Shown here: piece after piece, positions 44,101 to 56,100 of the stretch | Layout of the letters: each line of letters starts with the position of its first letter | Numbering within the stretch: position 1 is the first letter of the stretch | Source of the DNA: Limnomonas spitsbergensis | Lineage: Eukaryota; Chlorophyta; Chlorophyceae; Chlamydomonadales | DNA: 64,000 bases | Direction of reading: 5' to 3' | Assembly (NCBI GenBank): GCA_037349105.1 | Contig: JAYJMM010000039.1 | Location: 6,602,501-6,666,500 of the forward strand | Position numbers and translations under genes: made by a program | The notes under the pieces: model-generated | Database searches by the model: none | What the model saw: the letters and a program-made list of their open reading frames with translations, nothing else | What the model was told of the DNA's origin: nothing

Positions 44101-47100
44101 CAACGCAGGTAAGGATGTATGCGAATAAATAGATATGTGTAGGCGTACAATATCTATGTATCCCTCATATCACTGGGTTCACTTGAAGCGGGTGCACCGA
44201 GTAGAGTCTTACATTGACAGGCTCACTCCAAGAGAGTCAACTCAATATCAGTTTAGGGAAGGGGAGGGGAGGGGAGAGGAGGGGAGAGGGGCCTTGACCA
44301 TTATGTGCATTTGAACAGGGTGCACTAAAGAGCTTCCTTCAGGGACATGCTCATTTTAAAATGAGCCTTCCACCCAGAAGAACCTATCTCACTTGATGTA
44401 CCAGGGCGGACCAGCGCCTCCAAATAAGTCAGACCCTTATCAGGGTTGGGAGGCAAAGGGGATCGGGGCGAGAGTGGCCTATATCACTTGGTTCCCCGGA
44501 AGAGCGACACGCTCTCCCAAATAAGTCAGACCCTTATCAGGGTTGGGAGGCGGAGGGGATCGGGGGGAGAGTGGCCTATATCACTTGGTTCCCCGGAAGA
44601 GCGACACGCTCTCCCAAATAAGTCAGACCCATATCAGGGTTGGGAGGCGGCGGAGAGTGGCCTTGATCAGAGAACCCGATGGGCACGAGTGCACCAAGGA
44701 CCATCTCCAGGGAGGAGCACCCTCACGCCATTCGCAGTCAGGCCCATGCCAGTATTGGGGGTAAAAAGGGGGGCAGGAGCCCCATATTAATAACTGGGTG
44801 AAAGGAGAAGGGGAGGGGGAGGGGCCTCATTCTAGTAAAAGGGTAAGAGGGCAAAGGGGAAGAGGAGAAGGGCCCATATCCAATCACACACCTGATATCG
44901 GTGCCCCCAGGAGCATTCCTAGAGTCGCGCTCACTCCAAATGCAGTCAGACCAAGGTACAAGAAGACTAGGATGAGGACAAAGAGCAGCAGGGGGCCCAG
45001 CAGCAGCATCACGATGAGCTCAGGAGGCACGGCACGGTGCACAAGCTGCAAGTGGGGGGGGGGGCATGTGGGGTGTACGAGGTGCATGGGGTGCATGGGG
45101 TGAAACAATGTTTAGGGGGATGACTAAGCATGGCTCGGTGCATGATTTACATGGAGTGGGGCCATGCTTGCAACTTCTTGTTTGTTTGACAGGGATAGGC
45201 ACTGCATGGTGTGCATGGTGTGCATGATTTGCATGGAGTGGGGCAGTGCTTGCAACTTCTTTCTTGTTTGACAGGGATAGGCACTGCATGCGTTGCATGG
45301 GTTGCATGGGGTGCATGATTTGCATGGAGTGGGTCAGTGCTTGCAACTTCTTGTGTGTTTGACAAGGATAGGCACTGCATAGGGTGCATGGGGTGCATGA
45401 GTTGCATGGAGAGGGGCAGTGCTTGTATCTTCTTGTTTGTTTGACAGGGAAATGCACTGCATGGGCATGGGCTTAAGTGTGAAGGGTTTAAGGTTCAGGG
45501 CTTAGCCACCATGCAGGGTGTAGGTTGCACGTGGGCCCCATATGATGCTGGAGCATGGTTGTCGTGATGGTGGTTTACATTTAGTATCAGGGTTTACATT
45601 TAGTATCAGGGTTTACATTTAGTATCAGGGTTTACATTTAGTATCAGGGTTTACAAGGTGCATGCAGCGGACTCACGTGGTGCTTGATCAGCGCGGCGCT
45701 GTCCCGGACGTTGTCGACGAGGCAAGCCAGGTGGCTGGTGGCAAAGAAATCTGGCCCACCCACGAGGTCTGCGGGGTGAGTGGGCCGCACGTCGGGGTCG
45801 CTCGGTGGGGGCCTGCCGTCCATGCAGCCCTGGAAAGCCCGGAATGACCGCTGCACCTTGCTGGTACCCTCAGCCAGCACTCGGATGCAGGTGCCTTGCA
45901 TGTCCTCTGTTTAAGGAGAAGGGAGGGAGAAGGGAGGCAGGTTTGTGGAGGAAGGAGGGAGGCAGGTTTGGGGAGGTTGTGGAGGTTCTGGAAGGGGGAG
46001 GAGGGTGGAGGAAGGAGGCACGCTAAGGCAGGCATCTCTGCAGCTTGCTGGAGCCCTCAGGATAAGGTCGTGTGGCAGCAGAAAGGTAGCCGAAATGCTG
46101 TCACCCTTCTGTACTTCCCATCCCTGCTGTTTGTGGTTGACCTGCGCAGAAGCCGTAAATTGCCGTAAAAAACAGGTGACAGGGGCAGCGGGTTTCGAAT
46201 TTCCAATATTTCAATGCGGTCACCCACATGTCATTACCCTCTGCTCCTTCTGCTAGCTTTTAGCAGAATCGTGGCTGAATTTTAGCTGAAACGTAGCTGA
46301 ATCTTAGCTGAATCATAGCTGAGTCATAGCTGAGTCATGGCAAAATTAAACTGTGATACCGGTTCTGCATTTGACATGGTACCATCCAGTTGAAGGAGTG
46401 ATGTAGCAAGTCCAGGTACTTAGGGCAATGACGGAACTGTCCCTACCTCGTGTACAGAAGCCTGATAGGCTTCAGCTGAAACGTAGCTAATATGTAGCTG
46501 AAGGGTATATAATATGTAGCTGAATTGCCATGCGTACCAGATCCACACAGTGGGTTCAACCCCAACACTCACGTGCCATGCTTCTGCGTGCTGTTGGTAG
46601 CAAGTTTGTCAGTTCCATGTCAACGCAGGCACAAAACTCCCAGCCCGACCAACCGACTGTACGCCTGGGTTCGTAGCTGACATGTAGCTAAATCATTCGA
46701 AGTTCGTATACCGGACCTTGCGCTCACATGCCACACTGCTGACGTGCCTGCCTACCTGGTTATTTTATACCTTTCCAACAACGAGGCGCTATACAGCCCC
46801 AGCCCTTCTATCCATAGGCCAGGAAACAACTAACATGTAGCTGATATGTAACTGATGTGTATCTGACGTGTAGCTGACGTGTAGCTGACATGTAGCTGAA
46901 ATGCAGCTGATATGCAGATGAAATGCAGATGAAATGCAGCCAATACACAACTAAAATGCAGCTAAGAAACAACTGAAGTTCAGCTGACATACAACTGCCA
47001 TATAGCCAAAATGAGACGCACTCACCTGCCACACTGCTGACTGAGAGTGGCAGCAGGTCCTTTTCCACGTTGTCAATGACGTCGCGATACTGCCCCAACA

Positions 47101-50100
47101 TGTTCATGACCTTAGCTCGAAGAGCGTCAAAGTGCTTGACCAGCAGGTTGACTTGGTACGCCACACAACCGATGGCACTGCCTACATCCGGGGCAAGGCC
47201 AAACAGTAAGACGGTGACTCAGCAGTGCCATGGGCTTAGGGTATAGGGTTTAGGGTTGTGAGATTAGGGTTCAGGGCGTGGCCATGAGAATATAAGAGCG
47301 TTGTAGTGCTTGACCGGCAGGTCACACAGGTACGCCACACAACCAATGGGACTGCCTACACACGGGGCAAGGCAACACACCCAAGATTCCTGCCTGCACA
47401 CGGGACCAGGCTCATCAATGGCAAGACTCGGCAGTGGTATAGATGAAGGGTCTGATGGTTCATAGCGAGGCTGTAAATACTGCTCAGTGCTTGACCTTCA
47501 TGGATTCCTGGAACCGCACGCAACACGGTACACGGCATATGCAGATGACGAGGAGGCCAATGGGAAGGTTCTTGACCATTGGCCTCCTCAGCTTGATTGA
47601 TGAAGGTCTGACTTTATACAAAGGAAGGCCGTCTTTCACTTCAGGTCCAATGGGAAGGTCCTAAGTAACCTTGCACGTATCTGGGAGTCAAGTGGGCGGA
47701 CGAGGGTTGAGGGCATGCCTCAATCCTCCACCCTAGGTAAGTGTGGTCTTTGACCAGCAAGTTGTCCTGGGACCAGTGCTTTGTTTTTCTGAACCCTTAA
47801 ACCTTTGGGTTGCCAGTCCACCTTCAGTGGGCTGCCTCGCGGCCACCAATGGACTGATTGGGACCCAACCTGGGCAGGCCTACTACTGGTGGCCAGCGCG
47901 GCAGGGCTAGCCACACATGGGGCCTCTGTCCAGAGGCTGGAGTGTAGCTGACATGCAGCTGAGTCACGAAAAAAGAAACACCGCCTATAGGAAACAATAC
48001 GAAGTAGGGCAATGCCAGCGTGCGGCCATCAGGCTTATCGGCAGCTACTTGGCAGTGCTGTGTGTGTGAGGGTTGAAAGTAGGTTCGGGGTTTAAACTTC
48101 AGGACATGGCCTGGAGACACTTACTTGCTGTTGCAAACCAGGAGATAGATTGGAAGTTTCCGAGCACAGCTGTGAGGCCAAGCCACAGCAGGACTAACAG
48201 CAGGAACCAGAGGCTACAGGCAGAGAGGATGACTGCCAGGGCAGCGGTGGCACTGCGCACAATCCTGAGCAGTGCACAAGAGGGGGGGGAGGGGGGGGGG
48301 GGAGGGGGGGGGGGATGGGGGGAGTGTTAGGAGGTTGGAGGCAGAGGTTAGGGGAGGAGGAGGTGGGTCGTGGATCGAGGGTAGGCTCATGGCGCCTCTT
48401 TGCTTTTGCTTCATTTTGCTATGCTTAAATAACCTTGCTAGCAATCATGAATACAAATGACCTACAGCGTTTGCTTCAGCTTTTGTATGGAACCAGACAG
48501 GCCACTGCCACAGGCCATCTGGTCTGGGGGAGGACACAGATTGGACCCGATTTCCATGATTTTCGCTCGTGCACCTGTGTTCAATTAATTATTCCTGTAA
48601 GGCTTGGCTCGGGACAACAGTTTTAGACATTCTCCCGACAGAGCCTGGCGATGAGGATCAAGAAATCGTATTTGCAATGCATGCCTCAACCCTAAACCAT
48701 GCTGGCTTTGAGGGCAGGCAATCTGCATTCATCGTCATGGTATCAGCACTGGCATTAGTTCCGGCAACCCTGAACCTTGAACCCTCGGCCCTGAACCCCC
48801 CGGCCCCAGCTACGCATCTACTTGACTCTCATATGCCCACAGGAGCCTCGGTTAAATTCCATGTTCATTTGTGTTTCTTTACCAGACAGGCCCCCAACTA
48901 GCCAGCTGCGCTGAAAATATGATGACCCACCGAAGCTGGCCAGCCGCTCGTGGACCTTTGGCAGGCCCCAAACCCGCATTTGCCTTAGCTGCCTTCAACT
49001 TGTTTTAAACGCAGCTTCAAAAATTCCGATTGGAACTTAACACGGTGGCCGGTGGACCAAGCAGAGCATGGCAGGCCAGAAGCATGAGGCCTCCATCCAA
49101 AGTCCGAGAGTATTCAGCCAAACTGTCGCTGAAAAGAACCCCCCCCCCCCAACAGGAAATCTGTACCTCGCCAGCTGCGCTGACAGGCTGGACACCCTCC
49201 GTGGCCGCAGCGCCTTAAGGGTGCTTGGAGGCTTGTGGCAGACGGTTCCGGAGCCCAGCAGGCTCAGCAGCTCCTCTCCATCCCCCGCATCGCACTCCCT
49301 CTCGGCAGCAGCAGCATCCCCCATCAAGTCGTCCCTATTGCCGTCTCTTGCCTCAGCCCTAAGAATAGCATCTGGGTTAGCGCCTGCGCTGACGCCGACG
49401 CCGATGCAGGCGCCGAGGGGCGGGGCGGGGCTGACCTTGGACGAGGAGCGGCGGATGGGTCGGTTCCCGCTTGCCGCCGCAACCCCGCTGATGGCCTCAT
49501 CAGCAATGACGATCTTGTCGATTGCCTCCTCCTCCTTTGTTTGTGTAGGTATGTCCACGCCCTGAGCAAGGCAGCAGTCCAGCGCAAGTAGAACCACAGC
49601 CAGGCTCCCAGGTATGAGCAGCAGCTGGTAGCGGCCGGGAGCATCCCAGCCAGAGCCCGGAGTCCACATGACAGCTGTGGAGATGGCGACCAGGCCTGTG
49701 GGGTGGGAGATGCTCAGGGTTTAGTACTCAGGGTTTATGCAGTACAGCAGGGGTACAACAGTAGCTGATAGCTGAGCAGCTGAGCTGAATTGCAGATGGC
49801 AACCAGGCCTGAGGGTTCAGGAGCGAGCAGGGAGTTAGGGCTTAGAACTGCAGCAGTGCAGTTACTGCTGTGACAGCAGCGCAACAAAAACACAACAGGA
49901 GGACAACATCAGAGGTGGGGCACTGCACCACGATAATAATGGTATCAACTAGGTACGAGGTATAAAGAGCAATAGAGAGGTGTTGAGAGTCAAGGTTATA
50001 AGCAGTACAAGCGGGGGGTACAGCAACAGTACAACTGCAGTGCAGCTACTCACAGGCAAAGAAGGGTATGATGGCTCCCAATGCCATGAGGGCCATACTC

Positions 50101-53100
50101 CTCAACCCCAAAAACTTGACGGAGGCGGTGATGGCCTTGTTCATGGATTCAGGGCTGACGATGCCGCTGTCCTTGCTTTGCTCTCCCTCTGTCACCATCT
50201 CGGCTTTCTTGAGCTGGCGCTGGAAATGCTTCCAAAGCGTGAGGTCCACCGGGCGTCCATCCGCCGCGGTCGTCACAGACAGCTGCAAAGACGGGCATCG
50301 GTAAGGAAAATGAACTAGTTATACTACATCTACATCCATGTGTATTCCCAAAGGTCAATTAGCCTTCAGCTACACTTCAGCTACACTTCAGCTACAGCGC
50401 GTCACCCCTTCTGCTTGACCGCATACCGTGTGTATCTCAGGGCTTGAAGCACATTTACTCTTCAGCTACACTTCAGCTACACTTGAGCTACGGTGCATTG
50501 CACCTTATGCTTGTCAGCAGGCTGTGTGTATCTCAGTTCCAAAAGCATGTTTAACCTTCAGCTACAGTTCAGCTACGCTTTAGCCACAGTGCGTCACACC
50601 TTCTGCTTGACCGCAGGCTGTGTATATCTCAATTCCCAAAGCACATTTACCCTTCAGCTACAGTTCAGCTACGCTTTAGCCACAGTGCGTCACACCTTCT
50701 GCTTGACCGCAGGCTGTGTATATCTCAATTCCCAAAGCACATTTACCCTTCAGCTACAGTTCAGCTACGCTTTAGCCACAGTGCGTCACACCTTCTGCTT
50801 GACCGCAGGCTGTGTATATCTCAATTCCCAAAGCACATTAACCCTTCAGCTACAGTTCAGCTACGCTTTAGCCACAGTGCGTCGCACCTTCTGCTTGACC
50901 GCAGACTGTGTATATCTCAGCGCCCGAAGCACGTCGGCTCCCTGCCCTGACTTTGCCAACAGGCCTGCGGCGGCGGATGATAGGCCCCCCTGCAAGCCGT
51001 GGCTAGGCTCCTTCCAAAGGGCGCGTCCAGCGTCCAACAGCCGCCGGAGCAGGCCGGGAGGGGCCGTGGGGTTGGGCCCGTCGCCTCTGCTGGCGTGCTG
51101 CTGGTCACCGGCGGCTGCGTGCAGGTCCTTGATGAATGTTGTCGCGATGGCATTGACCGCTTGCTTGGCAGCGGACATCACCTGATTGGAAGCATCCACC
51201 ATCTGCGGCAAGGGGAGGAAGGGGAGGGGGGGGGAGGAAGGGGAGGGGGGAAGGGGAGGGAGGAAGGGGTGGGAGAGGGGGAGGGGGGAAGATGAGCCTG
51301 GATGTTTGGAGTGCATATGCCATTGACCCTTTCCTCACTATGTTCACATTGACAGGATGTACGGCATGATCCATCACAGGCATGCAGGAAGGACAAGGAG
51401 GGAGGGGGGGGGGGGGGGGAGGGGGGATAATCCATTTCAAACTCCCATACACGAATGGTCACGAGCAGTAATTTGTGAGTATTTGTTGTAACTAACCGTT
51501 ATGTGATGAAATGTCCCAAAAGAGCGCCGCAGGCGCAAAATGATTCCCGATTTTTTCAGTCTGAGCTTGTGTTTGGTTCATGTATATACAGCAGTAATAC
51601 GGCACTTTAGTGAAAGACCATACGTCGTACAAAGTTAAATTTATTTCGGAATTTCTAAGATTGTGCGGCCAGCCGCACACCTTGTTAAGTGCCAGCGAAA
51701 GAAAAGTTTCGGGTACGGGTGGTACGACTCAAGAAATCACAGACTGGTGTCTCCGTAAAAATTATGACCTAAAACCTGTGACCTGAACCCTATACCTCGA
51801 AAACATAAATAACATAAATAAATAATAAACCCTCCTGCACCTCTAACTCTCCAGTAACATGACATCAGAGGGTGGATAAGAAAAAAACTTACGCGGCAGA
51901 ATGGTTAGGTCAACGGACACTGGGCCGGTAGATGCAGCCAGGGGATAACTATCAGCCATGGCCCGGACAAAATAGTATATAGAGACTACATGACTTGTCG
52001 ACATAGGGGCCATACAACTCACATGCTGCTGCTGAACAAGGCAGGTACCTTGCCTCCATGGCACGGTGTGAGGTCATGATGTACCTGGCAGTCGGCCCGG
52101 GAAACACTTTGATAAACCAGCCCACTCTACAGCACACACACCTTTGCCTGGTCCTGGCTGGCTCTCGCCTCCTCGTCGAGCTGCTGCATGATCGCCATCA
52201 CGTTGGTCATCAGATCCCGGTAAAGGATCTGGGGCTCGACCTGCGCATCCACACTTACAACGGTCACACATCTGCATCTGCGCATCCATACTGTTGATGT
52301 TCAGGTCTGGACACCTGCGCAACTGCACATTCACAATTTGGAGATGGTGTGCAACTAAATGCTGTGTCTTGAATCTGAAGTCCTGACGGTCCCCAGATCT
52401 AAAGCCCCTTAGTCATGTAAGTCCCAAAACCCCCTAAATTATATCCAGATTCTCCTGAGTCCTAAAAGCCCCTGAATCATATCCAGATTCGTGAGGTCTC
52501 TAGTCAGTGTTCATGCCAGACGTCTGCAAATCAAGTCCTTCAATCATGCAATATGTAAATAGTCCAAAAATCCCGCAATCATTCCAAACATCCCTGACGT
52601 CCCTAGATCATGCCCTAAGCCCCAACAGTCCCTACATCACACCCCCAAGGCCCCCACCGACCAGCTTCCCGCCAAGGGCTGCGTTGATCTGTCCCGACAG
52701 CTGGCTGGCCAACACGTTGATGCAGGAGGCAGCAATACTGGACAGGGCACCCAGGGCGGAGTCGCTGGCAAGCTCTAGGAGGCCGCCCACACCCAAAACC
52801 TGCACAGAGGATGAATCAATGTGTATGAATGTACGAAGGGGCGAAGGAAGCTGCCTGGCACCTGCATGAATGTACGAATGGGTGAAGGAAGCTGCCTGGC
52901 ACCTGCATGAATGTACGAATGGGTGAAGGAAGCTGCCTGGCACCTGCATGAATGTACGAATGGGTGAAGGAAGCTGCCTGGCACCTGCATGCATGTACAA
53001 ATGGGTGAAGGAAGCTGTCTGGCACCTGCATGGAGGGATGTGCGATTGTGCGTCACATTGTATCAGAGGCGAGAGGAAGAAAACCCTGACCCTTTAACTA

Positions 53101-56100
53101 GGCCCGCATGGGAGTAAGCGTTAAGGAAACAGTGTGGGACATGGGCCTAGACCGCGTCCGTGTCGTTAACATCAGAAGAAGAGGAGGGTGCACAAGTTCA
53201 TCTCCTTGCAAAAGATACAGCAAGGGTGACATAGCAAAATGAACACCATCTGATGTCGTTATGTACCACATGCACCACATGCATCTTGTAGATCAAATGT
53301 TGCTACATACCTGTCACGATTTCACATATCAGACGATCGTCTCTCCCCCCCTGCCTAGATCGCCGGGGTTCCATGTTCCTGCCCCTTCACACAGGCGGAT
53401 GCCATGGATACACCATGGTCCTGGCTGTGCATGGTAGCTGGAATTGAGCTCAGTCATTCCCTACCAGCCCGACGCGGACGGGCGTTCAGCAGGGCCCAGC
53501 GGGTATGCACTGTTATCAACCTGTCATGATTTCACACCTCTGTTTAGGTAAACCAGTCACGGTATTACTGTTACGGCATGTTCGAGCAGAGAACCTAATC
53601 GGGGGCAGGCGCATCAGAGGCATCTTTGAGGCACGCGCCGTGTTTGAATCGCCGGGCCGGGCGAGAAGGCAAGCCATGAAATAAAAAAGGAAGCCCCCGC
53701 TGCGTGTCAGAGATCCCTTTTTGGCACCCCGTCCGTAAACCCCAGCCCTACAACTTCCACGCACCTCCCAGCACCACGTGGGCAGCGGCTGGTTGTCCTC
53801 CGCATCCGCGCCGTTTTCGCCAACGGGCAGTCCCATGAGCCTCTCTCTGCTGCTTGCTATGAGGGTGTAAGGCAGCATGGCGGTGCTCTGTAGCGAGGCC
53901 TGATACTTCATCATCCAGCGGTTGCTGAAGGAGGCCTTGAGCTTGCTCCACATCTGACAGAGCAAAGGAATGCAATAGAGATGAAGGGAAGGAGTAAGGG
54001 GGGGGGGGGGGCTTGGGGGGAGGATGCAGCAGCAGGTGTCCAGGCGAGCCGCCTCTACTGTATGGTACCCATATTGACCTGTTCGAGGCAGATAAAAAAA
54101 GCAGACGCAACCGATGTCATAGAATGAGGCCTGGTCCTTAATCTTCTATTGATTGCTGATGGAGGCCTTGGGCGTGATCCACATTTGACAGAGGAGAGTA
54201 ATAAGGGAGTGAGAAGAAGTTGTAGAAGGAAGGGGAGGGGGGGGGGGGGGGGGGGGGAGGAGGAGGAGGGGGAGGGAAGGAGGGGAAGGAGAGGAGGGGA
54301 CGGGCAGGGGGGGGGGGGGGGGGGGGTAGAGTTTAGGGTTCAATTGCTCTGGGTTCAATGCTCAGGGTTTAGGGTCCAGGATTCATGCAATTCACACTTT
54401 TGCTGCTGATATGCAAGGAGAACCAGGGTGATTTCCAGCCTTCCCACCACATCAGAACAAGACAGCAAACAAAGGGGGGAAAGGCATAACTGATAGGCTC
54501 AAGTGTTAACGCACACACACCCCTCCACTCTCGCCCCCCTGTCTATAAGAATGGACGCACCATGACGCTGGCCTTCCTCCCCTCCACATCATCACGGAAA
54601 AGCTGCCAGGCTGCTGCCCCAAAGCCCATGTCCCACGAGGGTGCGGCAGTGGCAGCGGCCCCGCCGGCGGCTGCTGGGGCTGGAGATGACGCTGACGCTG
54701 CATTGGGCTGCTCCCGCCACAGCTTGGGGATGCTTCCCGTGGCGTAGGATGCCGTCACTTGACCACCGGGTAGGACGAGATAGTACCTGCCAAGTGTGGG
54801 GCAATTTGGGGGTAGCTATTGAAGGGGTTGTATGGGCAGTACGGGGGGGAGGTGGAAGGGTGGTGGGGATACTTCCCATGCCATAAAATGCCGTCACGGG
54901 ACCGCCTGGTACGACGAGGTAGTTCCTGCCAGGTGTGGGATGTGTGGGTGGGTGGGTAAGTGGGTGGGATTCAGGGGGTCTCTTGGCACTGGGTGTGGTG
55001 GGAAGCATGGGGGCAGGCAGAAGGGAGGTAGAGTTTGGATCAAGAGCATATATTTGTACACCGGTTAACGTGTTCTGTTTTACTACTGCATTTCATGCCC
55101 GTCAGCATGCGTACCATGTTGGGTATCTGGGTCACATCACACCACATCTCTGATCCCACTAGCACAAATCAATGAATAGATAAACATAGATATATAAATG
55201 AACGCTACGCCCTGAGGCGTGGATTAAGGAGCCACCCGTTCGGCTGTAGCACTAGGTGAGCTACCATGCAACCCCCAGCATTAGTGCCTTCTGCACCCAG
55301 CAGCAGGGCGTACAGATTAGCATTATGCTGTATGAGATAACTCTGTATTAACAAAATAAAAAGGAAATACCTTAATGTGTTTCGTCCTAGCTCACCTCAG
55401 ACCCAGCAGCGCTCGTGCCACGTTCTTTGACTGAAAGCTGGAGGGCACCCCGTCATCAAACGAGAGGCTGATGTACTCATTGAAACAAGTCTTGATGTAG
55501 AAGCGGGCACCAGCAGCAGCAGCAGCAGCAGGCACTGCCGCCAGCTGCTGGGTGACACCGGCCGCGAGCGCAGCCGCAGCGATCTCCCTGGCTACAGCGG
55601 CAGGCTGGTTTATATCAGAATGGAGCTCCGCAACACCATCACGATCCTCCATTGGTACCGCGCCTTGGAAGTACGGCTCAGGTTCGCCACGTGGCAAGAT
55701 GCGACTATGCTTAGGCACAGGAGCACTGGGCAGCATCCCGATACTATTGATCCTGCCAACAGCTCCGCTTGGCCCCGGTGCATGCGCCAACCTGCTACTC
55801 CTGCCCGAAGACGGCTGCTCGATGCTGTTGCTCCTGCCCACAGACAGCTGCCCGCTGCTCCTGCCACCAGCTCCACTGGGCCCCAGCGCAGGCGCCGGCC
55901 CGCTGCTCCTGCCACCAGCTCCACTGGGCCCCAGCGCAGGCGCCGGCTCGCTGCTCCTGCCACCAGCTCCACTGGGCCCCAGCGCAGGCGCCGGCCCGCT
56001 GCTCCTGCCACCAGCTCCACTGGACCCCAGCGCAGGCGCCGGCCCGCTGCTCCTGCTCCCGCCCACAAAGGGCTGCTCGCTGCTGTTACTCCTGCCCAAA

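Noticed and set aside
50493..51185. 230-codon plus-strand open frame
   Set aside because: Produced by the 96-bp tandem repeat (a multiple of three) and the antisense of exon 11. No independent coding signal.
51893..52031. Possible extra exon of the giant gene (good GTAAGT donor, protein-like MADSYPLAASTGPVSVDL)
   Set aside because: Adding it breaks the phase between exons 10 and 11, which otherwise join perfectly. It could be an alternative exon but is not supported.
52656..52661. Donor GTGGGG four bases downstream of the chosen exon 9 end
   Set aside because: Better motif, but it would leave one extra nucleotide and break the frame into exon 10.
52800..53060. CRISPR-like regular repeat
   Set aside because: The 42-bp units are contiguous without unique spacers. 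It is a simple minisatellite in a eukaryotic intron.
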